A DNA stretch of 64,000 bases from Noviherbaspirillum sp. L7-7A (GTDB taxonomy: Bacteria > Pseudomonadota > Gammaproteobacteria > Burkholderiales > Burkholderiaceae_D), in the NCBI RefSeq assembly GCF_019052805.1, contig NZ_JAHQRJ010000001.1:62001-126000 (forward strand), written 5' to 3'. Of this stretch, positions 52,601 through 60,733 are shown piece after piece (position 1 is the first letter of the stretch; each line of letters begins with the position of its first letter). The position numbers and the translations under genes were made by a program. The notes under the pieces are model-generated. The model saw nothing but the letters and a program-made list of their open reading frames with translations, did not search any database and was not told the origin of the DNA.

Positions 52601-53419
52601 TCAGCGGTCGAGGATGACCGGATCCAGCTTGTGCTTGCGCGCGAAGCGGAGCAGCCGGCCATCCGTGCGCATGACATCGAGGAAGGCATCGACCCGATTG
52701 CGCAGGCTGGCGTCGCCAGGCGCGAACGCGTAGGCATAGTCGGTGGGGTGGAATGGCGCCGGCGGCGGCACCAGCCTTGCCCAATCGGTCAGGTCCAGCA
52801 TGCGGCGGCTGTAAGGGAAGTCGGTCATGAAGGCATCGGCACGCCCGGACTCGACTTCCTGCTCGCGGCTTTGCGGGGGCGTTACCAGCATCAGCCTGGC
52901 ATGCTTGAGCGACTGCCGCATCACCGGCTCCATCAACGTGCCGGCCTGCACCGCGATCACCCGCCCGGGCTTGTCGATGTCCTGCCACTGCCGTATCGCG
53001 CCGGAAGAGCGGGAAGCAATCGCGTAAATGTCGCTGCGCATATAGGGCCTGGTGAATTGCAGACGGCCCTGCCGCGCCGGCGTGATGCCGACCGCATGCA
53101 TGGCGATATCGCATTCATCGTCGATGAGCTTGTCGATGAGCTGGGTGAAACTGCTGTCGACATAGCGGATCGCCACGCCGAGCTCCTGGCCCAGTTCATT
53201 GGCGATATCGATATCGAAACCGGATAACAGGCGGGTCTTGGGGTTGCGGTAGGTGACGCCGTAATAGTCGGGCCAGATGCATACCCGCAGCTCCCTGCTG
53301 TCGCGGACACGGTCCAGACGCAAAGGCGCCGCCACGGCCTGGGTCGCCAGGCTGGCGCCTGCAAGGGCGAGGACGGCTGCGGACAGCCGCAGCGATCGGA
53401 GGCGGAAATGCATGCTCAT
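52601..53419 (-). CDS. Periplasmic solute-binding protein, family 3
   Basis: The product has 272 residues with a signal peptide cleaved near ATQAVAA. The SBP_bac_3 pattern is clear: LRVCIWPDYYGVTYRNPKTRLLSGFDIDIANELGQELG, IDDECDIAMHAVGITPARQG, then SGRADAFMTDFPYSRRML. No ABC permease or ATPase is nearby; instead it precedes the hybrid kinase by 20 bp, so it probably feeds a ligand signal to that kinase rather than serving uptake. An in-frame ATG at 53413 is another possible start. Confidence 0.92.
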   Translation of the reverse strand: MSMHFRLRSLRLSAAVLALAGASLATQAVAAPLRLDRVRDSRELRVCIWPDYYGVTYRNPKTRLLSGFDIDIANELGQELGVAIRYVDSSFTQLIDKLIDDECDIAMHAVGITPARQGRLQFTRPYMRSDIYAIASRSSGAIRQWQDIDKPGRVIAVQAGTLMEPVMRQSLKHARLMLVTPPQSREQEVESGRADAFMTDFPYSRRMLDLTDWARLVPPPAPFHPTDYAYAFAPGDASLRNRVDAFLDVMRTDGRLLRFARKHKLDPVILDR

Positions 53420-53601
53420 GGTGTCCTGAAGAGGCGAATGCTGCTGGTAACGTGCGGCGCCGGGTGGAGCAGGGTTGGCGTCGGGCGGGCAATGAATTTC
53501 TGGCCGTCAATTTTCCCTCAAAACCGCCTGTTTGCGGAACCTCCATGCCGTCCATCGTCACCTCAGGTGCCGAACGGCGCCTGGCCTGTGGCGTATTCGG
53601 C

Positions 53602-53607
53602 TACAAT
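53602..53607 (+). promoter_or_regulatory. Probable -10 element of rnpB
   Basis: TACAAT ends 7 bp before the predicted first base of the RNase P RNA, the right spacing for a -10 box. The matching -35 is weak. Confidence 0.5.
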
Positions 53608-53614
53608 GGCGCCC

Positions 53615-53955
53615 GAAGCAGGCCAGACAGCCGCTGGTTCGCACGGCACTCGTTGCCGGACGGACGGGAGGAAGGTCCGGACTCCATAGAGCAGGGTGAC
53701 GGTTAACGGCCGTCCGCTGAAAGTCGCAAGACATAAGGCGAGGAATAGGGCCACAGAGACGAGCGTATTTAGTTACGGTGAAACGCGGTAACCTCCACCT
53801 GGAGCAATTCCAAATAGGCACGCGTTGATGTTGCTCGCGGAGCGTGCGGGTAGGAAGCTTGAGCCGTGGAGTAATTCACGGCCTAGAGGAATGGCTGTCA
53901 TAGCGAACGGTTCGCGCCGTTCGCCGTAACAGAATCCGGCCTATCGGCCTGCTTC
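53615..53955 (+). ncRNA. rnpB: RNase P RNA, bacterial class A
   Basis: About 341 nt. The 5' GAAGCAGGCC pairs with the 3' GGCCTGCTTC, forming helix P1. The conserved core is plain: GGAGGAAGGTCCGGACTCC near 53669-53687, GAAACGCGGTAACCTCCACC, and a CAGAATCCGGCCTATCGGCC end. It is the catalytic RNA that cuts 5' leaders from pre-tRNAs. It is read away from the convergent solute-binding gene's start. The ends are set by P1 pairing and are approximate. Confidence 0.96.
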
Positions 53956-54100
53956 AACTGTGAATTCTTGCCTGGCGTCCGTGCTGGACTTCAGGCGCCG
54001 CCCAGGATCCCTGTCAATCTCGGGAGGCTGTTTTTGTGCGATCCAGGCTCCATGCCTGATGTTACAATTCCGGCAATCTTAAGTACGGGTTGTGCACGCC

Positions 54101-54601
54101 ATGGCTCTCGCTCCCCTGATCGATGACACCCAGGCCGCGTTCCTGCAAGGCGGCGTTTCCATCAGCGCCGCATCGAGCGGCGCCCGACCCGCTCCAATCT
54201 TTCCCAGCCTGTGCCGCGTGCTTGCCTGCGAGGTCGCGCCCGACCGCCGTCGGCTGACCTTGCTCGTATCGAGCGCGCAGGCGGCCCAATTGCTGCAGGA
54301 TGTCGGCGAGAGCGGCCGCCTGGCGGTGGTGTTCAGCCAGCCGTCCACTCACCGCACCTTGCAGATCAAGGGTGAAAATGCGCAGGTCGCGCCGGCCAGC
54401 GCAAGCCAGCTCGACGCCGTGCGACGGCATCGCGACGCCTTCGTCAGCGAAGTGGTGCCGCTCGGTTTTCCCGATTCCCTGGTGCGCCTGCTGCTGACCT
54501 GCGACGATGACGACATTCTGGCCATCAGCATTAGCCCGGTTGCGGTATTTGACCAGTCCCCCGGACCGCGCGCCGGCAGCATGTTGCAGGCGGCATCATG
54601 A
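54101..54601 (+). CDS. PPOX/FMN-binding-like protein
   Basis: The product has 166 residues. The split-barrel pattern (PIFPSLCRVLACEVAPDRRRLTLLVSSAQAAQLLQDVGESGRLAVVFSQPSTHRTLQIKGENAQV) is that of pyridoxamine-5'-phosphate-oxidase-like flavin-binding proteins. It binds or may bind FMN or heme-degradation products; the substrate is unknown. Start is either GTG 54092 or ATG 54101; neither has a good ribosome site. Its end overlaps the start of the next PPOX-GAF gene (ATGA), so the two are made together. Confidence 0.7.
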   Translation: MALAPLIDDTQAAFLQGGVSISAASSGARPAPIFPSLCRVLACEVAPDRRRLTLLVSSAQAAQLLQDVGESGRLAVVFSQPSTHRTLQIKGENAQVAPASASQLDAVRRHRDAFVSEVVPLGFPDSLVRLLLTCDDDDILAISISPVAVFDQSPGPRAGSMLQAAS

Positions 54602-55938
54602 TGCTGCCGCTGGAAGGCATACGCGACTGCTTTGAAGGCGTGATCCCGGCCACGATGGCAACCACCGGCGCCGACGGCGCGCCCAACATTGCCTATCTGT
54701 CCCAGGTGCATTATGTGGACGGCAATCACATTGCCTTGTCCTATCAGTTCTTCAACAAGACCCGGCAGAATATTCTGGCGCGTCCCCAGGCCCGGCTTCA
54801 GGTCACCAGTCCCGTCACCGCGGCGCAATACCAGCTCTCCCTGACCTTCCTGCGTACCGAAACATCGGGGCCGCTGTTTGAAAACATGAAGGCCAGACTG
54901 GCGGGCATTGCTTCCCATACCGGCATGAGCAATGTATTCCGGCTGCTGGGCGCCGATGTCTACCGGGTGCATGACGTTGTGCAGGTGCCCAGCCCCGTGC
55001 TGCCCGCTCCAGCGCGCCGCAACCTGCTGCCCGGGCTGCGCGCCGCGCTCGACCTGCTGGCCTGCTGCACCGATCTCGAGACATTGCTGGCCGCGACCCT
55101 GGACTGCCTGCGCAGCCATTTTCATATCGACCATGCGATGGTGCTGATGGCCGACAGTGCCCGCGAACGCCTGTATACGGTGGCGAGCTGTGGCTATGCG
55201 CAATCCGGGGTCGGATCGGAAATCCCCTTCGGGCATGGCGTGATCGGCGTGGCCGCGCGCGAGCACACGCCTATCCGCATCGGCCATATGACATCGGAAT
55301 ACGGCTATAGCCGCGCAATCCGCGAAAACCTGCGGGAAAGCAGCAGCTGTGCGGCAATCGAGCATGAAATTCCGCTTCCCGGCCTCACCGATCCGCACAG
55401 CCAGATAGCCGTGCCGGTGGTTGCCTGCCAGCGCCTGCTGGGCGTGCTCTATATGGAGAGCGGCCAGGACCTGCGCTTCGGCTACGACGAGGAAGACGCG
55501 CTGGCCTCTCTGGCCAGCCACCTGGGCGCGATGATCTGCCTGCTGCAGGGCGCTGCCGACGATGCGGCGGACACGCCGGCGCCCGCGCCGCCCGGTGAAG
55601 CGCCGCGACACGGCGCGCCACTGGTGGTGCGGCACTTCGCCAGCAACGACAGCATCTTCCTTGACGAGGATTACCTGATCAAGGGCGTTGCCGGCGCCAT
55701 CTTCTGGACCCTGTTGCGGGACTACTCGGCAAGCCGACGGGTCGCCTTCACCAACCGCGAATTGCGGCTGGACAACCGGATTCGCCTGCCGGACCTGGCC
55801 GACAATCTGGAGGCACGGCTGCTGCTGCTGTCGCGCCGCCTGCTGGAACGCCAGGCCGCCGTCCAGTTGCAGAAGACCGGCCGCGGCAAGTTCCAGTTAT
55901 GCGTGTCGCGGCCGGTTCAATTGCTGGAGCAGGCCTGA
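54598..55938 (+). CDS. PPOX-GAF multidomain protein
   Basis: The product has 446 residues. Residues ~1-140 are a PPOX-type split barrel (PATMATTGADGAPNIAYLSQVHYVDGNHIALSYQFFNKTRQNI). Residues ~155-320 are a GAF domain (TDLETLLAATLDCLRSHFHIDHAMVLM, VAREHTPIRIGHM, IAVPVVACQRLLGVLYMES). The last ~100 residues (GVAGAIFWTLLRDYSASRRVAFTNRELRLD...) resemble a small winged-helix C-terminal domain. It is thus a likely flavin- or small-molecule-sensing regulator. It is coupled to the upstream PPOX gene and convergent with the hemerythrin-like gene. Confidence 0.82.
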   Translation: MMLPLEGIRDCFEGVIPATMATTGADGAPNIAYLSQVHYVDGNHIALSYQFFNKTRQNILARPQARLQVTSPVTAAQYQLSLTFLRTETSGPLFENMKARLAGIASHTGMSNVFRLLGADVYRVHDVVQVPSPVLPAPARRNLLPGLRAALDLLACCTDLETLLAATLDCLRSHFHIDHAMVLMADSARERLYTVASCGYAQSGVGSEIPFGHGVIGVAAREHTPIRIGHMTSEYGYSRAIRENLRESSSCAAIEHEIPLPGLTDPHSQIAVPVVACQRLLGVLYMESGQDLRFGYDEEDALASLASHLGAMICLLQGAADDAADTPAPAPPGEAPRHGAPLVVRHFASNDSIFLDEDYLIKGVAGAIFWTLLRDYSASRRVAFTNRELRLDNRIRLPDLADNLEARLLLLSRRLLERQAAVQLQKTGRGKFQLCVSRPVQLLEQA

Positions 55939-55945
55939 ACGGCGC

Positions 55946-56662
55946 TCAGGCGGCAATCGCCACGGGCGCCAGCGCTGCCGCCAGCTTGTTCCAGTCGCCT
56001 GGCGACAGGCTGTCGCGGGCTATACCCAGCATCGCTTCAAACGCGGGGGGCGGCGCATCGGCGCGCATGCCCGCCATCACCTGGGCACGCTCGGCCGGAC
56101 TGGAACCGATCATCATCCAGCGGGTCGCCACCACCATTTCCTGTGGCGTCAGGGCGCCCAGGATTTCCTGGTGCAGGGCCACCAGTTCGCCATCGCTGTA
56201 GCAACCCTGAAGCACCTGGTTGTTGGCGCTTTCCTCCAGGTCCATGTGCAGCAGGCTCTCCCCGACAAAGACCGCCAGTTCCCGGTGCAGCCTGCTCCAG
56301 GCAGCCGGCTTCTCGTCCGGCGCACCATGTTCCAGCACATCGGCGGCTGCCCGCAGCGATGCCAGCGTCTGGGCGTGGTGCAGATGGTCGCCTGCGGTAT
56401 CGCCGGAGGAGCCTGGCTGGCGTCGCTCCATGGCCGGATGCACGAAGCGATCTTCGTGCGCAATATGGTCGCTGCAGAATGCGAGCAGTTCACGTAACTG
56501 CCTGATTGTATGAAACATCGCCTGCCGGTCCTCGATGTCCAGCGTGGCGACGCGGACCAGCGTGTCGCAGAGGAAGGCGCGCACGGCCTTGTGGATGCCC
56601 GCATAGATGTTGAACCGTTGCGCGGCTTCGCTTGTTTCTTTTTCGAAATATTGAGTAGGCAT
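55946..56662 (-). CDS. Hemerythrin-like (HHE) domain protein
   Basis: The product has 238 residues. The four-helix HHE pattern is visible: IHKAVRAFLCDTLV, HIAHEDRFVHPAMERR, DHLHHAQTLASL and FVGESLLHMDLEESANN, which give the His/Glu ligands for a diiron site binding O2 or NO. A C-terminal helical region follows. Start ATG 56662 has TGGAG at a spacing of 6, so it is preferred over ATG 56674, which lies on that ribosome site. It faces the PPOX-GAF gene and could form an oxygen or redox-related set with it. Confidence 0.82.
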   Translation of the reverse strand: MPTQYFEKETSEAAQRFNIYAGIHKAVRAFLCDTLVRVATLDIEDRQAMFHTIRQLRELLAFCSDHIAHEDRFVHPAMERRQPGSSGDTAGDHLHHAQTLASLRAAADVLEHGAPDEKPAAWSRLHRELAVFVGESLLHMDLEESANNQVLQGCYSDGELVALHQEILGALTPQEMVVATRWMMIGSSPAERAQVMAGMRADAPPPAFEAMLGIARDSLSPGDWNKLAAALAPVAIAA

Positions 56663-57147
56663 GTCAGTCTCCATTCATTTAAATGCTTATAAACCGTGTC
56701 AGGCACGGATGAAGCGTATGGTAGACATGCGATGGACTGTCCTTTGCTAAAACTTCCTTCAGCAGATCTTAAAAAAATCCTAAGACAAATTCCGCCGGCG
56801 GAACGATATGAAATTCACATGACTAATGGTTAAAAAGGCATGTTTCAGAAAAATTTCTTGCATCAACATTACGTTGACTAATAGCAACAATTCTCTTCAA
56901 AAACCTTGGTCAAATGCACATATTTGGTGCTAAAAAACGGCATTTCCGTTGAATTTCGTCAATATACTTATGGAAACTATTTCGCTTTGAAAACAGTTAA
57001 ACACATGTGTATACATAAGAAGCTTCTTTGATTAAATGAGCTAAGCTATTGATTCGACTATTATTTTGATTTTGAGCAGTTCTCGAGCGAAATCCGCTAA
57101 GTCCTTGACTTAATTGGAGAAAATGCGCTGCCATCGGCGGATATTCC
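56663..57147. other. AT-rich intergenic stretch upstream of mraZ
   Basis: About 485 bp have markedly lower GC (near 36% by eye) than the window. Visible features are the adjacent perfect palindromes ACACATGTGT (57001-57010) and AAGAAGCTTCTT (57017-57028), and AAGTC-CTT-GACTT at 57099-57111. A minus-strand frame at 56997-57245 (82 codons) lacks a ribosome site and any domain and is not called. It may hold promoters or protein-binding DNA. Confidence 0.5.
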
Positions 57148-57210
57148 TTGACCGCAAATAGAGCATCCTCTAAAGTGGGCGGCAGTGTGAAAAAGTGTAT
57201 TTTTGTGGGT
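57148..57210 (+). promoter_or_regulatory. mra promoter and MraZ-type repeat operator
   Basis: TTGACC at 57148-57153 and TAAAGT at 57171-57176 (17-bp spacer) form a good sigma-70 promoter. Starting at the -10, 5-bp units recur every 10 bp: TGGGC (57176), TGTGA (57186), TGTAT (57196), TGGGT (57206). The known MraZ site is a set of TGGG-type repeats with 5-bp spacers, so MraZ autorepression is likely; the inner two units are degenerate. Confidence 0.7.
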
Positions 57211-57285
57211 GATTTTTGATGTGCAGGGCCCGGGCAAAAAAGCATTGCGGCGCAAGCCGAAAACGAAAAAACAAAGGAATCCAGG

Positions 57286-57714
57286 GTGTTTCAAGGCGCG
57301 TCTGCACTAACTCTCGATGCGAAGGGCAGGATGACCATTCCTTCCAAGCATCGTGACGCGCTTGCAGTGCAATGCGAAGGACGGGTCACGCTGACCAAGC
57401 ATCCGCACGGCTGCCTGCTGTTCTTTCCGCGTCCGGTGTGGGAAATCCACCGTGAGCAGATTGCAGCATGGCCAATGTCCGCACGAGCCTGGCAACGTAT
57501 TTTTTTGGGCAACGCGTCGGATGTCGAAATGGATACCGCCGGCCGCATCTTGATTGCGCCGGAACTGCGCAGCGCGGTGGGGCTGTCGCGGGAGGTGATG
57601 ATGCTCGGCATGGGCAGTCATTTCGAGATCTGGGATGCGGCCAAGCTCGCCGAAAGCGAGGCGCAGGCGGTGGCGAACGGCATGCCTGATGTGTTGAACG
57701 ATTTTTCCTTCTAG
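57286..57714 (+). CDS. mraZ: Transcriptional regulator MraZ
   Basis: The product has 142 residues with two SpoVT/AbrB-like halves ([23 protein letters not shown] and [24 protein letters not shown]), the MraZ arrangement. It forms a ring that binds TGGG-type repeats and represses its own division and cell-wall operon. The start codon is GTG with only an AGGAAT-type ribosome site. It is first in the dcw cluster, with a ~100-nt leader from the promoter at 57148-57176. Confidence 0.95.
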   Translation: MFQGASALTLDAKGRMTIPSKHRDALAVQCEGRVTLTKHPHGCLLFFPRPVWEIHREQIAAWPMSARAWQRIFLGNASDVEMDTAGRILIAPELRSAVGLSREVMMLGMGSHFEIWDAAKLAESEAQAVANGMPDVLNDFSF

Positions 57715-57720
57715 CCCGTG

Positions 57721-58698
57721 ATGACAGAGAACACGGTGCCAGAGTTGCAGCACCGTACGGTGCTGCTGGAAGAGGCGGTCGATGCACTGGCGATCGAAGG
57801 CGCGCGCGCGGATGGCATCTTTGTGGACGGCACATTTGGCCGTGGCGGGCATAGCCGCCGGATACTTGAACGACTGGGCGCCAAGGGCCGCCTGATTGCA
57901 TTCGACAAGGATCCGCAGGCGATTGCCGTGGCCCACGCGCTGATGCGGTCCGACAGCCGATTTGAAGTAGTGCATGACAGCTTTGCCACGATCAGCGAGG
58001 CGCTGCAGGAACGCGGCATCGAGCAGGTCGACGGCATCTTGCTGGACTTGGGAATTTCTTCGCCGCAGGTCGACGATGCGGCGCGGGGATTCAGTTTTCG
58101 GATGGATGGTCCGCTTGACATGCGCATGGACACGACCCGCGGCATCTCGGCGGCGCAGTGGCTGGCAACGGCGGAACAGCAATTGATTGAAAAGGTGATA
58201 CGGGATTATGGGGAAGAACGGTTTGCTTTTCAGATTGCAAAGGCGATTGTTGCTGGCCGGTCAGTCGCGCCAATTTCAAGCACACGACAGCTTGCCGAGA
58301 TCGTGGCACGCGCCGTCAAGACCCGCGAGAAAGGCAAGGACCCGGCAACACGCACCTTTCAGGCTATCCGGATTTTCATCAATCGGGAGCTTGAAGAGCT
58401 GGAAATAGGCTTGCGCGGCGCATTTGACCGACTGGCTCCGAACGGGAGAATGGCTGTGATCAGCTTTCATTCGCTGGAAGACCGCATGGTCAAGCAATTC
58501 CTTGCCGCCCGTGCCAATGCGCCGCAACCCGACCGTCGCCTGCCTATCCGCGCCGTGGACCTGCCGCAGCCGGAAATGAAGCTGCTTGCCAAGATGAAGC
58601 CGTCCACCACCGAAATCGCCGACAATCCGCGCTCCCGCTCCGCCGTGATGCGCGTGGCCCTGCGTCTTGCGCAGCAATCCGCCGGGAGCCGCCAGTGA
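57721..58698 (+). CDS. rsmH: 16S rRNA m4C1402 methyltransferase RsmH (MraW)
   Basis: The product has 325 residues. SAM-binding motif [18 protein letters not shown], then [30 protein letters not shown], and [15 protein letters not shown] near the end are the RsmH signatures. It methylates C1402 of 16S rRNA in the ribosomal P site. The codon before ATG 57721 is GTG, so either may start it. It follows mraZ by 6 bp, and its stop overlaps the ftsL start. Confidence 0.96.
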   Translation: MTENTVPELQHRTVLLEEAVDALAIEGARADGIFVDGTFGRGGHSRRILERLGAKGRLIAFDKDPQAIAVAHALMRSDSRFEVVHDSFATISEALQERGIEQVDGILLDLGISSPQVDDAARGFSFRMDGPLDMRMDTTRGISAAQWLATAEQQLIEKVIRDYGEERFAFQIAKAIVAGRSVAPISSTRQLAEIVARAVKTREKGKDPATRTFQAIRIFINRELEELEIGLRGAFDRLAPNGRMAVISFHSLEDRMVKQFLAARANAPQPDRRLPIRAVDLPQPEMKLLAKMKPSTTEIADNPRSRSAVMRVALRLAQQSAGSRQ

Positions 58699-58967
58699 GC
58701 GCCCGGCTGTGCATCGTGCTGACCGCGCTGCTTGCCGGGAGTGCCTTGTCGCTGGTCAACGCGCAATACCAGGCGCGCCGCCTCTTTATTGAAATCGAGC
58801 GGGCGCAGACCGTCGCCCGCCAGCTGGAAGTGGAATGGTCCCAGCTGCAGCTCGACCAGTCCACGCTGGGCAAGCATGCCCGCATTGAAGCCAATGCACG
58901 GCGCGACCTCAACATGGTGCCGCTGACGCCGGCGCGCACGCAATACATTACCGGAGAGGCCAGATGA
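58695..58967 (+). CDS. ftsL: Cell division protein FtsL
   Basis: The product has 90 residues: a short cytoplasmic N-terminus, one membrane helix ([20 protein letters not shown]) and a periplasmic coiled-coil ([42 protein letters not shown]). It forms the FtsQLB complex of the divisome. The start codon is GTG, overlapping the rsmH stop, and its stop overlaps the ftsI start by 4 bp. Confidence 0.93.
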   Translation: MSARLCIVLTALLAGSALSLVNAQYQARRLFIEIERAQTVARQLEVEWSQLQLDQSTLGKHARIEANARRDLNMVPLTPARTQYITGEAR

Positions 58968-60733
58968 TGCGCGCCGCTTCCCGCCCCAATTCGCGCCGCG
59001 CCACTGCACGCGGCGTTCCCTTTTCTGCCAGTCCGCTGCTGGCCGTAAAGCTGCCGCCATGGCGCTCGCGCCTTGTGCTGTTCATGATGTTCGCGGCATT
59101 CCTGGCGCTGGCCGGCCGCGCGCTGTGGCTGCAGGGGCTGTCCACCGATTTCCTGCAGAAGCAGGGCGAGGCGCGCTACGCCCGCACGCTGGAGTTGCCG
59201 GCCACGCGCGGCCGGATCACCGACCGCAATGGCGAAGTGCTCGCGTCCTCGGTGCCGGTCAAGGCGGTATGGGCCATACCCGATGACGTGCTGGAAGCGC
59301 CGCCGGAGAAGCTGCGCGCCTTGGCCGGCCTGCTGGAAATGCCGGAAGCCGAGCTGCGCAAGAAGCTCGACTCGGACCGCAACTTCGTCTACCTGAAGCG
59401 CCAGGTCGAGCAGGAAACCGTGGACAAGGTGCTGAAGCTGAGCATCGCCGGCATCGAGACCCGCAAGGAATACAAGCGTTTTTATCCGCAGGGCGAGGTC
59501 ATGGCTCACGTGGTCGGCTTCACCAATGTGGAAGACGCCGGCCAGGACGGCATGGAACTGGGCATGCAGAAAACCCTGGCCGGCGTCACCGGCAGCCGCC
59601 GCGTGATCAAGGACCGGCTGGGTCGCATCGTCGAGGACATCGCCGCCGTGCGCGAGCCGCATGACGGCCGCGACCTGGTGCTGTCGCTCGACAGCAAGCT
59701 GCAATACATTGCCTTCACGCATCTGAAGGAAGCGGTCGAGAAGTTCAAGGCCAAGGCAGGCGGCGTGGTGGTGGTGGATGTGAAGACCGGCGAGGTGCTG
59801 GCCTTGGCCAACCTGCCGACCTACAACCCCAACAACCGCTCGATCCTGACCGGCGCGATGCTGCGCAACCGGGTCATCACCGACACCTATGAGCCGGGCT
59901 CGACCCTGAAGCCATTCACCATCGCGCTGGCGCTCGACACCAAGCGGGTCACGCCGAACACCACGGTGCAGACCGCGCCCGGCAAGCTGACCATCGGTAC
60001 GGCCACCATCGGCGACGCCCATGCGCATGGCCTGCTGACGGTGTCCCAGGTCATCCAGAAGTCGTCCAACGTCGGCACCGCGAAGATCGCATTGCAGATG
60101 CAGCCACAGGAAATGTGGGAAATGTTCACCACGGTGGGCTTCGGCCAGCAGCCCAAGCTGGGCTTTCCGGGCGCGGTGGCAGGGCGGGTGCGTCCCTACA
60201 AGGCCTGGCGGCCGATCGAGCAGGCCACCATGAGCTATGGCCACGGCATTTCGGTCTCGCTGCTGCAGATCGCCCATGCCTATACCATCTTTGCCCGCGA
60301 CGGCGACCTGATTCCGCTGTCGTTCCAGAAGCTGGGCGCGCCGCCGGTGGGCCAGCGCGTGATCACGGAAAAAACGGCGCGCGACATGCGCGCGATGCTG
60401 GAAATGGCAGCCGGCCCGGAAGGCACCGCGCCCAAGGCGCAGGTTCCTGGATACCGCGTGGCCGGCAAGACCGGCACCGCGCACAAGCTGGTCGGCGGCC
60501 GCTATGCCAACAAGTATGTATCGTCCTTCGTCGGCTTCGCGCCCGCGTCCGATCCGCGCGTGATCATCGCGGTGATGATCGACGAGCCGACCGGCTCTCA
60601 CTATGGCGGCGAAGTCGCGGCGCCCGTGTTTTCCAGCATCGTCGGCAGCACGCTGCGGGCGATGAATGTCGGCCCCGACTCCACTGTCACCAGCATCATC
60701 GTGCCGGCCAACGCGCCCCAGGAGAGCATGTAA
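58964..60733 (+). CDS. ftsI: Peptidoglycan DD-transpeptidase FtsI (PBP3)
   Basis: The product has 589 residues. One N-terminal membrane helix (LVLFMMFAAFLALAGRALWL) is followed by the dimerisation domain (ATRGRITDRNGEVLASSVPV) and the transpeptidase. The active-site motifs are EPGSTLKPF (SxxK), KSSNVG (SxN) and AGKTGTAHK (KTG). It cross-links septal peptidoglycan and is the target of aztreonam-type beta-lactams. The stop shares one base with the murE start. Confidence 0.97.
   Translation: MMRAASRPNSRRATARGVPFSASPLLAVKLPPWRSRLVLFMMFAAFLALAGRALWLQGLSTDFLQKQGEARYARTLELPATRGRITDRNGEVLASSVPVKAVWAIPDDVLEAPPEKLRALAGLLEMPEAELRKKLDSDRNFVYLKRQVEQETVDKVLKLSIAGIETRKEYKRFYPQGEVMAHVVGFTNVEDAGQDGMELGMQKTLAGVTGSRRVIKDRLGRIVEDIAAVREPHDGRDLVLSLDSKLQYIAFTHLKEAVEKFKAKAGGVVVVDVKTGEVLALANLPTYNPNNRSILTGAMLRNRVITDTYEPGSTLKPFTIALALDTKRVTPNTTVQTAPGKLTIGTATIGDAHAHGLLTVSQVIQKSSNVGTAKIALQMQPQEMWEMFTTVGFGQQPKLGFPGAVAGRVRPYKAWRPIEQATMSYGHGISVSLLQIAHAYTIFARDGDLIPLSFQKLGAPPVGQRVITEKTARDMRAMLEMAAGPEGTAPKAQVPGYRVAGKTGTAHKLVGGRYANKYVSSFVGFAPASDPRVIIAVMIDEPTGSHYGGEVAAPVFSSIVGSTLRAMNVGPDSTVTSIIVPANAPQESM

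Noticed and set aside
54092-54100. GTG start for the PPOX-like gene
   Set aside because: It has no better ribosome site than the ATG at 54101; the choice stays open but does not change the call.
56997-57245. 82-codon minus-strand frame in the AT-rich island
   Set aside because: It would run across the mra promoter and MraZ repeats, has no ribosome site and no domain.
60115-60732. 715-codon frame extending murE upstream
   Set aside because: The N-terminal part lies inside ftsI in another frame and is Arg/Ala-rich noise; murE begins at 60733.
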